Source: Aequorivita sp. UBA3180
GTDB lineage: Bacteria; Bacteroidota; Bacteroidia; Flavobacteriales; Flavobacteriaceae
Assembly (NCBI GenBank): GCA_002364215.1
Contig: DEXQ01000003.1
Coordinates: forward strand, 229,572 to 293,571
Direction: 5' to 3'
Length of the DNA: 64,000 nucleotides
Under the pieces are notes generated by a model. It was not told the origin of the DNA. It made no database searches and saw only the letters and a list, made by a program, of their open reading frames with translations. Positions 8,609 to 17,701 of the stretch are shown here, one piece after another. The stretch's first letter is position 1, and every line of letters begins with the position of its first letter. The position numbers were made by a program, and so were the translations under genes.

Positions 8609-10075
8609 ATGAAGATAAAACTGTTTCTTTTTTCTGTTCTGGTTTCATTTCAAGTTTTTTCCCAAGAACCGTTTTTATCCATTCCAAATGATTTAAAAAC
8701 ACGAAGTAAATCACCTAGCGATGCTTTTGCTGTTGTAGACAATGAAAATAACAGCTTTGCAATTTTTCTTGATGATAAAAAAACCCTTAACGGGTATTTG
8801 TACTCCGAAAACTTGGAGCCGTTAGGTAAATTTTCTTCCAATGGCCTACCAAAGTTTTATAATGAAATAATTGGTAGTACACATAAAAACGGACAAATTC
8901 GACTTTTTGTTAAAAACCAAAACAACAGAAACTTTGGGAGCGTTCTCTTTGACTTTAGCAGAAAGGCCACGTTGGAAACAGAGTATAATTTTAAACTAAA
9001 GGGTGAAACATATTTACAGTCGCACAGTTACCGCGATAAGTTTTACATTTTGACTGTTAGCAGAAATAGTTCAATACTAAATATTTATGTTTTTGACCAC
9101 GACGGAAAATTCGATAAAAGAACATTCAATTTTGATGACAAATATTTTGGAGACAGAAAAAACAAACAGGTTGATCTTGATTTTCTTTTAACCGATAGAG
9201 AACAATTTAAAACCGAAGGGGCTGTCGTAAAAATTGAAGAATCAAACCCCAATAACATTGCAATAACAAGTAAGCTCAATAAAATTTACGATCGGAAAAA
9301 CTCTTTCCTTCTTACAATTGATGGAGGATTATTGTATACTTACCTTTTTGAATTTAAAGTTCCTGAATTGAATGTTAACTTAAAAGCGATTGAAAAGGAA
9401 CAACTTCCTTTTGAAGGATTTTTACCTGAAAGCAATTCCTATATTTTTAAAGATAATATTTATCAAATATGCGCTTTAAGTGATACTCTAATATTTACTG
9501 TGAAAAACATTGACACAAAAAAAGAAATTAAAAGAATTGAACTCTCAAAAGATGAAGAAATTACATTTAAAAATAGTCCAATAATTCAGGAAGGCACATC
9601 TTTTGGCGCCAATAAACGGCGCGAACTTGATAAAACATCTCAATTTCTTCGTAAGATTACTACTGAAGATATTGGCTTGGCAGTGATTCTCACTAAAGAT
9701 GGATATCAAATAACCATGGGGGGAAATATGGAAATATCAAATACCGGGGGTGGTGGAGCGATGATTATGACAGGTTTGAATACAGGTATGACTATCGCAA
9801 CCGTTGGTGCTTTCACATTTTCATTTAACCCAGTATTTTATTCATTTTATTCATATAAGTTTAATAAATCTACACGGATTGAATGTTTGTTTGATGAAAA
9901 TTTTGAACATATTCCAGGAGCTACACCTCATAATGTTTTCGATACAATTGAAGCATTTACTTTAAAAAATCCAAAAGCAAAAGCCGAAACTATTTTTAAG
10001 ATTCAAAATTCTTTTATCTACGGAAAATATAATGATGAAGCAGATACTTACGAGCTTTTTAAATTTATAGAATAG
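8609..10075 (+). CDS. secreted protein of unknown function
   Basis: 488 residues from ATG 8609, with a signal peptide (MKIKLFLFSVLVSFQVFSQ, cleavage after FSQ). Upstream in-frame ATGs lie inside metG and would bury the signal peptide. I do not recognise the family. The body looks mostly beta-stranded, with repeated charged strands such as GKFSSNGLPKFYNEIIGST and KNNIDTKK-like turns. Near the C-terminus is a glycine-rich hydrophobic patch, GGGGAMIMTGLNTGMTIATV. There is no T9SS sorting tail. It begins 7 bases after the metG stop, so it may be cotranscribed. Periplasmic or outer-membrane-associated location is inferred. Confidence 0.7.
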   Translation: MKIKLFLFSVLVSFQVFSQEPFLSIPNDLKTRSKSPSDAFAVVDNENNSFAIFLDDKKTLNGYLYSENLEPLGKFSSNGLPKFYNEIIGSTHKNGQIRLFVKNQNNRNFGSVLFDFSRKATLETEYNFKLKGETYLQSHSYRDKFYILTVSRNSSILNIYVFDHDGKFDKRTFNFDDKYFGDRKNKQVDLDFLLTDREQFKTEGAVVKIEESNPNNIAITSKLNKIYDRKNSFLLTIDGGLLYTYLFEFKVPELNVNLKAIEKEQLPFEGFLPESNSYIFKDNIYQICALSDTLIFTVKNIDTKKEIKRIELSKDEEITFKNSPIIQEGTSFGANKRRELDKTSQFLRKITTEDIGLAVILTKDGYQITMGGNMEISNTGGGGAMIMTGLNTGMTIATVGAFTFSFNPVFYSFYSYKFNKSTRIECLFDENFEHIPGATPHNVFDTIEAFTLKNPKAKAETIFKIQNSFIYGKYNDEADTYELFKFIE

Positions 10076-10084
10076 TTCTTAAAA

Positions 10085-12223
10085 ATGATCAATCTTCTAA
10101 AATACATAACCTCCCAAACCCAGCTTCCCCAAAATAGCGTTGAGAATACCGTAAAACTTTTAAACGAAGATTGCACCATTCCCTTCATTTCCCGATACCG
10201 AAAGGAACTGACGGGCAATCTCGATGAGGTTCAAATTGGCGAAATTGTAAAATTTAAGGAGCAATTTGAAGCACTTGAAAAGAGGAAAACTACCATTCTA
10301 AAATCTTTGGAAGAGCAGGGAGTATTGACTGCGGAACTTCAGAAAAAAATAGAGGAAACCACAGATTTAATCGCTTTGGAAGATTTGTATTTGCCTTATA
10401 AAAAGAAGCGCAAAACAAAGGCTGATACCGCACGCGAAAACGGTTTGGAACCATTGGCGAAAATTATAATGTCCCAAAATGCTTCCGATATATCATCAAT
10501 TGCTTTAAAATATATAAAAGGCGAAGTAAATTCCGAAGAGGAAGCCTTGGAAGGCGCACGCCACATTATTGCGGAATGGATCAACGAACGCATCGATATT
10601 CGGAATATGCTTCGGAATCAATTGGAGCGTTTTGCCGTGATTTCAACCAAAGTGGTAAAGAAGTTTGAAGAAGACGAAAAAGCGCAGAAATTCCGCGATT
10701 ATTTTGATTGGAACGAAGCGTTAAACAAAATCCCTTCCCACAGATTGTTGGCAATTCTGCGCGCAACTTCCGAAGGATTTATTCGAATTAAAATAGTAAT
10801 AGATGATGAAAAAGCAATTTCAAAAATTGAAGAACGCATCGTCAAATCAAACGATGCGGCTTCAAAACAAATAAAACTCGCTATTGAGGACAGCTACAAA
10901 CGCCTATTGTTTCCGGCACTTTCAAACGAAACGCTTTCCGCTGCAAAGGAAAAGGCAGATGAAACTGCAATCAACGTTTTTGCCAAAAACTTAAAGCAAC
11001 TTTTGTTGGGTTCTCCTTTGGGGGAAAAACGGGTTTTGGCTATTGATCCTGGGTTTAGAAGTGGTTGCAAAGTGGTTTGTCTCGATGCCCAAGGAAATTT
11101 GCAACATAACGAAACCATCTTTCCGCATCCGCCAAAAAGCGATACTTCAACTGCAATGAAAAAGATAAGCTCGCTGGCAGATGCCCATAAAATTGAAGCA
11201 ATTGCAATAGGAAACGGAACGGCTTCCCGCGAAACGGAACAGTTTATAAAGCGAATCCAATTTAAAAATGCAATACAGGTTTTTGTTGTGAGCGAAGCTG
11301 GCGCATCTATTTATTCCGCTTCAAAAATTGCACGCGATGAATTTCCGAATTACGATGTTACCGTGCGTGGCGCGGTTTCCATCGGTCGCCGTTTGCAGGA
11401 TCCTTTGGCTGAATTGGTGAAGATTGATGCAAAATCCATTGGCGTTGGGCAATATCAACACGATGTGGATCAAACTAAATTGAAGAGTTCTTTGGATACT
11501 TCGGTGGAATTGTGTGTGAATTCCGTTGGCGTAAATATAAATACGGCAAGCGTTCCGCTGTTGAGTTATGTTTCGGGAATTGGTCCAAAACTGGCTGAAA
11601 ATGTGGTGAATTATCGTGAAGAAAACGGCGCTTTTTCTTCAAGGGAAGGAATAAAAAATGTACCGCGTTTGGGCGGTAAAGCTTTTGAACAGGCAGCTGG
11701 ATTCCTCAGAATTAAAAATGGCGAAAATCCACTGGACGATTCTTCAGTGCATCCGGAGAGTTATGCGGTCGTTTCAAAAATGGCAAAGGATGAAAAAGTA
11801 AAAGTTTCGGAATTGATTGGAAATAAAGCGCTTCTTCAAAAAATAAATCTCGAAAAATATATTTCAGAAAAAATCGGGCTTCCAACTTTAAAAGATATTA
11901 TCAAAGAACTGGAAAAACCCGGATTGGACATTCGCGAAGAGGCAAAAGTCTTCACTTTCAACCAAAATATAAAGAACATTACCGATTTACGAGAAGGGCA
12001 GCTATTGCCAGGAATCGTAAACAACATTACCAATTTCGGCTGTTTTGTTGATATTGGAATAAAAGAAAGTGGCTTGATTCACGTTTCAAATCTTTCAGAT
12101 TCTTTTGTGAAGGATGTAAACGAGCACGTTCATTTGCACCAACAAATTGTTGTAAAAGTGCTTGATGTAGATGTGGAAAGAAAACGCATTCAACTAAAAC
12201 TGCACCATTTAGAAACGCGTTAA
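10085..12223 (+). CDS. tex: Tex-type RNA-binding S1 protein
   Basis: Nucleic-acid-binding protein of the Tex/YhgF family, linked in other bacteria to transcription and RNA metabolism. 712 residues. Domains in order are the N-terminal helical Tex region, a YqgF/RNase H-like fold at about 317 (VLAIDPGFRSGCKVVCLD), helix-hairpin-helix motifs at about 482-515 (VNINTASVPLLSYVSGIGPKL), and an S1 domain at about 637-705 (GQLLPGIVNNITNFGCFVDIG). It starts 9 bases after the unknown secreted protein, so the two may share a transcript. Confidence 0.95.
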   Translation: MINLLKYITSQTQLPQNSVENTVKLLNEDCTIPFISRYRKELTGNLDEVQIGEIVKFKEQFEALEKRKTTILKSLEEQGVLTAELQKKIEETTDLIALEDLYLPYKKKRKTKADTARENGLEPLAKIIMSQNASDISSIALKYIKGEVNSEEEALEGARHIIAEWINERIDIRNMLRNQLERFAVISTKVVKKFEEDEKAQKFRDYFDWNEALNKIPSHRLLAILRATSEGFIRIKIVIDDEKAISKIEERIVKSNDAASKQIKLAIEDSYKRLLFPALSNETLSAAKEKADETAINVFAKNLKQLLLGSPLGEKRVLAIDPGFRSGCKVVCLDAQGNLQHNETIFPHPPKSDTSTAMKKISSLADAHKIEAIAIGNGTASRETEQFIKRIQFKNAIQVFVVSEAGASIYSASKIARDEFPNYDVTVRGAVSIGRRLQDPLAELVKIDAKSIGVGQYQHDVDQTKLKSSLDTSVELCVNSVGVNINTASVPLLSYVSGIGPKLAENVVNYREENGAFSSREGIKNVPRLGGKAFEQAAGFLRIKNGENPLDDSSVHPESYAVVSKMAKDEKVKVSELIGNKALLQKINLEKYISEKIGLPTLKDIIKELEKPGLDIREEAKVFTFNQNIKNITDLREGQLLPGIVNNITNFGCFVDIGIKESGLIHVSNLSDSFVKDVNEHVHLHQQIVVKVLDVDVERKRIQLKLHHLETR

Positions 12224-12271
12224 TTATTCTTTAATATTGACTTAAGTCATCAAAAGATAGCTTTTAAAGTC

Positions 12272-12279
12272 TAATTTTG
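12272..12279 (+). promoter_or_regulatory. -7 box TAATTTTG
   Basis: TAATTTTG fits TAnnTTTG and lies 34 bases upstream of the EamA-family ATG, in the short gap after tex. Confidence 0.6.
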
Positions 12280-12313
12280 CGGCTTTTATTTTAATCTTCT
12301 CAATTTCACTTTT

Positions 12314-13207
12314 ATGACAAAGCCCCGAATTGCCCTTGTCATTGGAATAGTTTGTATTTCCATTTTCCCCATTTTGGTAAAACTCAGCTTGTCGCCGGGT
12401 GTTATTTCGGCGTTTTATAGAATGGCGATTGCCGCTGCTTTGCTGGTTCCTTTTACGGTTTTAAGTGGAAAAATGAGAATTCAATCTTTGAAGATTTTCT
12501 TGCTAACCGTTCTTTGCGGTGCAATTTTCGCTGGAGATGTTGCTGTTTGGAACATCGCGATCCAAGAATCTACAGCAACGCAAGCTACTTTACTCACCAA
12601 TCTTTCACCAGTATGGGTTGGCGTTGGGGCATTTTTTTTCTTAAAAAATAAACCAACGGTCAATTTTTGGATAGGCACGGCAATTGCCATTTTCGGAATG
12701 GTAACATTGGTTGGTTTTGGATTTTTCTTAGAACTAGATTTTGACCTGGCCTTTATTTTTGCAATTCTTTCTGGAGTGTTTTATGCCGTTTATATGTTGC
12801 TCAGCAAATATGTGCTTTACGAAGTGGAAGTATTACCATTTATAACCATCAGCACACTTTCGTCGGCTATTTTCTTAGCAATCTTGAGTTATTTTATTGG
12901 GCAACCATTTTCAGGATTCAGCAATATGGGATGGTTTGTTTTGGTGGTTCAGGGCGTAGTTTGCCAGTTAATGGCGTGGCTACTTTTGGGCTATGCAACC
13001 AAACATATGCGGGCCACACGGGTTTCTGTTAGCCTTTTGGGACAGGCGGTTTTGACTACTATTTTGGCGTGGCTTTTTATAGGGGAAGAAGTAAGTTTAC
13101 AAATGATTTTGGGCGGAGTTATTCTTTTATTAGGCATTCGGATTACTTTCTACAATAGGCCAATTCCTTTCTTCGGAAAAAATAAAAACAGCGAAGAAAT
13201 AGTTTGA
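12314..13207 (+). CDS. EamA/DMT family transporter
   Basis: 297-residue inner-membrane transporter of the drug/metabolite superfamily. About ten hydrophobic helices are arranged as two EamA repeats, the first ending near WIGTAIAIFGMVTLVGF and the second near MILGGVILLLGIRITFY. The characteristic exporter end of the first repeat, TATQATLLTNLSPVWVGVGA, is clear. Substrates of this family cannot be read from sequence. It converges with the ferredoxin gene, leaving only four bases between stops. Confidence 0.9.
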   Translation: MTKPRIALVIGIVCISIFPILVKLSLSPGVISAFYRMAIAAALLVPFTVLSGKMRIQSLKIFLLTVLCGAIFAGDVAVWNIAIQESTATQATLLTNLSPVWVGVGAFFFLKNKPTVNFWIGTAIAIFGMVTLVGFGFFLELDFDLAFIFAILSGVFYAVYMLLSKYVLYEVEVLPFITISTLSSAIFLAILSYFIGQPFSGFSNMGWFVLVVQGVVCQLMAWLLLGYATKHMRATRVSVSLLGQAVLTTILAWLFIGEEVSLQMILGGVILLLGIRITFYNRPIPFFGKNKNSEEIV

Positions 13208-13211
13208 AAAA

Positions 13212-13442
13212 TTAAATCAATTTTGTTGAAATAATTTTAACAGGGCAAGCCTTTGCGGCTTGTTCACAGGTTTCAAACTCTCCATTATCTGCAATTTTCA
13301 AAGTAAAAAACCCACGCTTTTCTTCGGAATGGAGCAGGACACACTTTCCGTCTTTTTTTGACATCCGGAAATATTTTGGCGCCAGTTCTACGCAGTAATT
13401 GCAACCAATACATTTGTTTCTTTGCAGTGTTACAACAACCAT
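13212..13442 (-). CDS. 4Fe-4S ferredoxin
   Basis: 76-residue electron carrier. C11-x2-C14-x2-C17 (KCIGCNYCVELAPKYF) together with C66-P near the C-terminus (CEQAAKACPVKII) makes one complete 4Fe-4S site. The spacing matches monocluster ferredoxins, without a second CxxCxxC. Its ATG lies one base after the stop of the upstream U32 gene, so translation is probably coupled. A joint function with that protein is an inference from spacing, not from sequence. Confidence 0.88.
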   Translation of the reverse strand: MVVVTLQRNKCIGCNYCVELAPKYFRMSKKDGKCVLLHSEEKRGFFTLKIADNGEFETCEQAAKACPVKIISTKLI

Positions 13443-13443
13443 T

Positions 13444-14685
13444 TTATGAAGCTACAATTTTGTACAATTTATCTGAAGGACGTACTCGGAAAGGTGTCGG
13501 GATGGTGCAGGAATCGCCCTTTTTTGCTGTTGAGAGCGACTCATCATTTACAAGCATTTCTGAAAGATCAAATTCCTTTGCGCCAGTGGTGGGTCCGGTT
13601 ATCAAGATTTTATCGCCTAAGTTTAAATCGTAGGCTTCAATTTTGAATTCTGCAATTTTGGTTTTTGGGAAATAATGGACGCCCTTGCCAATATATACTT
13701 TCTTCTGTGTGGCCTGTGAGCCTTCAGTATTGCTCCATTCGCCCAATTTTTGCCCCAAATAATAACCGCCCCAAAATCCGCGGTTATAAACCTTTGCAAG
13801 TTCCGCCATCCAATCTTCCACTTTTTCTTCGGAATATGTGCCGTTGTAAAAGGCGTCAATAGCTTCGCGATAGGTTTTGGTAACGGTGGCAACATATTCT
13901 GGCGCACGACCGCGACCTTCAATTTTTAAAACTTTTACCCCAGTTTCAATCACTTTATCCAAAAAATCCACCGTGCAAAGGTCTTTGGGCGACATCATAT
14001 ATTCGTTGTCCAATTCAATTTCAAAACCCGTTTCCTGGTCTATTACCGTGTATTTTTTTCTGCAATTCTGCTTACACGCTCCACGGTTTGCCGATGAATT
14101 GTGAGAATGTAAACTTAAATAGCATTTACCCGAAACCGCCATGCAAAGCGCACCGTGGCCAAAAATTTCAACTTCAACCAAATTCCCCGAAGGACCTTTA
14201 ACCTGTTCTTTTTCTATTTGTTCGGTTATCTTCTTTATTTGTCGAAGGCTTAATTCTCGGCTCATCACCATAGTATCTGCAAAGAGTGCGTAAAATTTTA
14301 CCGTTTCAATGTTTGTAATATTTATTTGGGTTGAAATGTGAATTTCCATTCCAATCTGTCGGGCGTAGGCAATCACAGCCTGATCCATTGCAATCACGGC
14401 GGTCAATCCCACAGCTTTTGCGGCATCTAATAAGGTTTTGATCAACGATAGGTCGTGATCGTAAATAATCGTATTTAGGGTAAGATAAGTGCGGACGCCT
14501 TTCTTTTTACATCTTTTGGCGATTTCAGAAAGATCGGCAATAGTGAAATTTATACTTGCGCGGGCACGCATGTTCAATTGTTCCACACCAAAATATACTG
14601 AATCAGCACCGTTGTCCAAGGCAGCTTGCAACGATTCAAAATTGCCCGCAGGGGCCATTAATTCTATTTTTCCGGAAGTAGTCAT
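13444..14685 (-). CDS. peptidase U32 family protein (TrhP/RlhA-like)
   Basis: 413 residues. The U32 signature is intact, VEIFGHGALCMAVSGKCYLS, followed by a cysteine pair in RGACKQNCRKKY. Characterised members (TrhP, formerly YegQ, and RlhA) are needed for tRNA uridine or 23S rRNA cytidine hydroxylation rather than proteolysis. The sequence places it in this group but does not say which RNA. The start MTTSGKIELMAPAGNFESLQ fits the family N-terminus. It is the first gene of a pair with the ferredoxin. Confidence 0.88.
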   Translation of the reverse strand: MTTSGKIELMAPAGNFESLQAALDNGADSVYFGVEQLNMRARASINFTIADLSEIAKRCKKKGVRTYLTLNTIIYDHDLSLIKTLLDAAKAVGLTAVIAMDQAVIAYARQIGMEIHISTQINITNIETVKFYALFADTMVMSRELSLRQIKKITEQIEKEQVKGPSGNLVEVEIFGHGALCMAVSGKCYLSLHSHNSSANRGACKQNCRKKYTVIDQETGFEIELDNEYMMSPKDLCTVDFLDKVIETGVKVLKIEGRGRAPEYVATVTKTYREAIDAFYNGTYSEEKVEDWMAELAKVYNRGFWGGYYLGQKLGEWSNTEGSQATQKKVYIGKGVHYFPKTKIAEFKIEAYDLNLGDKILITGPTTGAKEFDLSEMLVNDESLSTAKKGDSCTIPTPFRVRPSDKLYKIVAS

Positions 14686-14819
14686 TTGCTTAAAAATTGA
14701 AAATGACTACAAAAGTCGGATTTGCTTTTTTTACAAAGTATGATATTTGTTAGGTTTTGAAAGAATTTGAAATTTATATTAAACAAACAATATTTCGCAA
14801 ATTTGTCTTTGATATAATT

Positions 14820-16904
14820 TCAGTTTCTTAGGTAAAGACCGAGTTTTATCTTCCAATAAGGCATTTTCTCCTCAAAATATTCGAAATACGGTTTTAGGGC
14901 TTCGGGATTTTCAAGTGTTTTTTCAGCATTTTTTATTTGCTGAATTTCTTCGGAAGAAATAAATTGTGAAAAGTCAAAAGCTTCACCAAGTTGATGCATT
15001 TTTATGAAATGTCCATAAACCGAATCTAATGAAAGCCCACGTTTTTCGGCAATTTGTGAAGGAGAAAGGTTTTCTTCCATAAACATTTTATAGCTTCGTT
15101 CGTGGGTTGGCAGACCACTCTCCAAATTATCTAAATGTCGATTGATTACTTTTAGAAAATCAGCTGCATATTTTTCTAATTTTGCTTCACCGACTCCTGA
15201 AATCTCTGCAAATTCTTCACGGGTTCTTGGTTTCTTATATTCCATGTCTTCCAAAGTAGCGTCACTGAAAACCACAAAAGCAGGTTTATTAATTTCTTGT
15301 GCCAGTTTTAGGCGCAATTCGCGAAGTTTGTCGAAAAGCTCGGCGCGTTTTCGTGGAGCCCGTTCGGTATTTACTTTTTCCACTTCTTGAATGATGTTTG
15401 CCAACCTCACTTTTTTTCCTTCAAATAAAACCTTTTTAGCGAAAGGTGTCAGCAATAAACGACCGTTTTCGTGAAAATAAATTTGTAAAACGCCTTGATT
15501 TAAAAGTTGAATGACATACTGCTGCAAGTCGCGCCACGAAATATCTTTAGCGGCGCCGAAGGTTTTGATTTTCTGATATCCTTTGTCGTAAACTTGTGCA
15601 TTTTGTGAACCTCGGAGTACATCCAAAACCATTCCCAATGCCTCCTGCTCCTGCAATCGTGCAACGGCAGAGCATACTTTTTGCGCGATTAAAGTTCCGT
15701 CAAAATATTTGGGAGGGGTTTTACAGATGTCACAGTTACCGCAATCTTCGGTTATGTGTTCCCCAAAATAACCGAGCAAAGCTTTTCTTCTACAACTCAG
15801 CGCTTCTGCAAATTGTTGCATCCGTTCTAGTTTTGCCAATTGATAGGTTTCTGTCTCAGAGCCTTCGGCAAATTTCCGAAGCATGATTACGTCGGCAAAA
15901 CTGTAAAAAAGTATGGTATGCGCTGGCAGGCCATCACGTCCGCTCCGGCCGATTTCTTGATAATAACCATCAATATTTTTGGGCATATTATAGTGGATTA
16001 CCCAACGCACATTGCTTTTGTCTATGCCCATTCCAAAAGCAATTGTTGCAACAATAATTGGCGTCCGGTCGTTCAAAAAATTATCTTGAACCGTATTTCT
16101 TTCTTCGGAAGTCATGCCAGCGTGATAGGCTTCAGCTTTGTAACCTTTGGTTTTTAAAGTTGTTGCCAGTTTTTCGGTACTTTTTCTACTTAAACAATAT
16201 ATGATTCCGCTTTCATCAGAATGGTTTTTCAGAAAATCTATAATCTGCTTGTTGCGATTTTGTCCGGGGCGAACGTCTAAATATAAATTGGGTCTATCAA
16301 AAGAGGCTATAAAAGTTTTGGCTTCAGGCATGGAGAGTTGTGTTGCAATATCTTCCCGAGTGGCTCGGTCTGCGGTTGCGGTCAAGGCAATTAACGGCAC
16401 ATTTGGAAATTGCTCTTTCAGGCTTTTCAGTTGTGTATATGCTGGTCGAAAATCGTGACCCCAACTGGAAATACAATGCGCTTCGTCAACGGCAAAAAGA
16501 CTAACTTTTATTGAATTCAGAATAAAGTTTAACTGCGGCAGACTTTCGGGCGCAACGTACAAAAGTTTTAAATTTTCATTTTGGAGATTTTTTAAAACCT
16601 GCTGCTGTTCTTCATAAGGTTGGGAACTATTGAAAAATTCTGCGGAAATACCATTTGCTTTTAATGCATCCACTTGATCTTTCATCAAAGCAATTAGTGG
16701 TGAAATGACTATCGTAGTTCCTTCCAAAGCCAAAGCCGGCAATTGAAAACACAACGATTTACCGCCGCCGGTGGGCATAATGGTAATGGTGTCTTTTTGA
16801 TCTAAAACATTATTTATAATTTCTTCCTGATTTGGAAGAAATTGCTCGTAGCCGAAATGTGTTTTGAGCAAATCGAATTTGCTTTGCTGGGTAGTTGTTT
16901 CCAT
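14820..16904 (-). CDS. recQ: ATP-dependent DNA helicase RecQ
   Basis: 694-residue 3'-5' DNA helicase. Walker A is in PTGGGKSLCFQLPAL near residue 43, and the DEAH box VDEAHCISSWGHDFRP lies near 138. The helicase C-terminal motif QEIGRSGRDGLPA follows. The zinc cysteines are in CRRKALLGYFGE and CGNCDIC near 373-396. RQC winged helix and HRDC (about 535-605) domains follow. The last about 80 residues add a helix-turn-helix (SPSQIAEKRGLSLDSVYGHF), as in longer RecQ forms. It is preceded by ssb on the same strand, with a terminator between. Confidence 0.96.
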   Translation of the reverse strand: METTTQQSKFDLLKTHFGYEQFLPNQEEIINNVLDQKDTITIMPTGGGKSLCFQLPALALEGTTIVISPLIALMKDQVDALKANGISAEFFNSSQPYEEQQQVLKNLQNENLKLLYVAPESLPQLNFILNSIKVSLFAVDEAHCISSWGHDFRPAYTQLKSLKEQFPNVPLIALTATADRATREDIATQLSMPEAKTFIASFDRPNLYLDVRPGQNRNKQIIDFLKNHSDESGIIYCLSRKSTEKLATTLKTKGYKAEAYHAGMTSEERNTVQDNFLNDRTPIIVATIAFGMGIDKSNVRWVIHYNMPKNIDGYYQEIGRSGRDGLPAHTILFYSFADVIMLRKFAEGSETETYQLAKLERMQQFAEALSCRRKALLGYFGEHITEDCGNCDICKTPPKYFDGTLIAQKVCSAVARLQEQEALGMVLDVLRGSQNAQVYDKGYQKIKTFGAAKDISWRDLQQYVIQLLNQGVLQIYFHENGRLLLTPFAKKVLFEGKKVRLANIIQEVEKVNTERAPRKRAELFDKLRELRLKLAQEINKPAFVVFSDATLEDMEYKKPRTREEFAEISGVGEAKLEKYAADFLKVINRHLDNLESGLPTHERSYKMFMEENLSPSQIAEKRGLSLDSVYGHFIKMHQLGEAFDFSQFISSEEIQQIKNAEKTLENPEALKPYFEYFEEKMPYWKIKLGLYLRN

Positions 16905-16939
16905 TTTTGTAAAAATAACGATTCATACTTTAAAAAAAT

Positions 16940-16964
16940 AAACCCCCACTTAAAGCAGGGGTTT
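16940..16964 (-). terminator. terminator after ssb
   Basis: On the minus strand, AAACCCC and GGGGTTT arms (16940-16946 and 16958-16964) are followed by ATTTTTTTA. It lies downstream of ssb and upstream of recQ, which should therefore have its own promoter. Confidence 0.75.
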
Positions 16965-16978
16965 GGTTAGCCAGTCAT

Positions 16979-17317
16979 TTATTTACTCCCCAGCATGACT
17001 AGCTCGTTGCAAAATACTTCGGTTATATAGTGTTTGTTGCCTTCCTTATCGTCCCAAGTACGATTGGTAAGTTTCCCTTCAATAACTATTTCTTTGCCTT
17101 TGGTAATATAGTTTTCAACTACGTTTACAAGGCCTGGCCTTTTCACAACAACATTGTGCCAGTAAGTGTGTTCTACTTTTTTACCGTCTTTGTCTTTGTA
17201 ACTGTCATCTGTGGCCATTGAAAATTTTGCAATTTTATTGCCATCGGCAAAGGTTACGATTTCTGGGTCTTGGCCCAATCTTCCAATCAACTGTACTTTG
17301 TTTCTAAGTGCGTTCAT
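16979..17317 (-). CDS. ssb: short single-stranded DNA-binding protein
   Basis: 112-residue OB-fold protein (MNALRNKVQLIGRLGQDPE, later TYWHNVVVKRPG and GKEIVIEGKLTNRTW). The fold is complete, but the protein ends right after it (ELVMLGSK) and lacks the acidic DDDxPF-type tail that recruits partners in canonical SSBs. That suggests a second, specialised SSB, with the replicative one elsewhere. It sits at the edge of the accessory region. Whether it belongs to the core or to the island is not clear. Confidence 0.92.
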   Translation of the reverse strand: MNALRNKVQLIGRLGQDPEIVTFADGNKIAKFSMATDDSYKDKDGKKVEHTYWHNVVVKRPGLVNVVENYITKGKEIVIEGKLTNRTWDDKEGNKHYITEVFCNELVMLGSK

Positions 17318-17701
17318 GATTTCTAAATTTTAATGTTAAACAATTGATACTATCGAAGTTCATTTTATTCGACAGGACAAACTTACCTCGGACTCCAAAT
17401 TCTAGTTGGTTGTTAATCGCTTACTTTCGTTTATAGTTGTTTGTAAGCGTTTGAAAACGGATATGGGGCATCTATATACAAAGCGGGACAACCCTAAATA
17501 TAAGGGCTACGATAATCCAGTAAGATTTTTTTGAAATGAAATAAATTTCGCTCCCAAAGGGATCAGAACCCTTTACCCTTACCTATTTTCAGGGAACAGA
17601 AGTTAAGAACTACTATCTATTTTGGCGTTTGCCGTTTTGAAGGAACATTTTACATCTTGTAGAAATGCGAACTACAATTAAGGGCTTTCCCAAATGCAAT
17701 A
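17318..17701. other. gene-free stretch at the island border
   Basis: 384 bases without a convincing gene. A 23-codon frame beginning at an ATG near 17464 (MGHLYTKRDNPKYKGYDNP) ends at a TGA near 17535 and has no support. A small CCCT/AGGG hairpin and a tRNA-3'-end-like segment (17549-17573) are the only structure noticed. Confidence 0.5.
17549..17573 (-). other. possible tRNA 3'-end fragment (att-like)
   Basis: On the minus strand AAGGG-TTCTGAT-CCCTT makes a 5-bp stem with a 7-base loop, followed by TGGGAGC and G, the geometry of a T arm plus acceptor strand. No 5' half (GCTCCCA) is found upstream, so it is not a working tRNA. Position 57 of the loop is not the usual purine, which weakens the reading. 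Confidence 0.3.

Noticed and set aside
12241..12313. A riboswitch before the EamA transporter gene
   Set aside because: The gap is 90 bases with a promoter box near its middle and no stable hairpin.
17460..17540. A 23-codon frame (MGHLYTKRDNPKYKGYDNP) as a gene
   Set aside because: Too short, no promoter box in front and no recognisable pattern.
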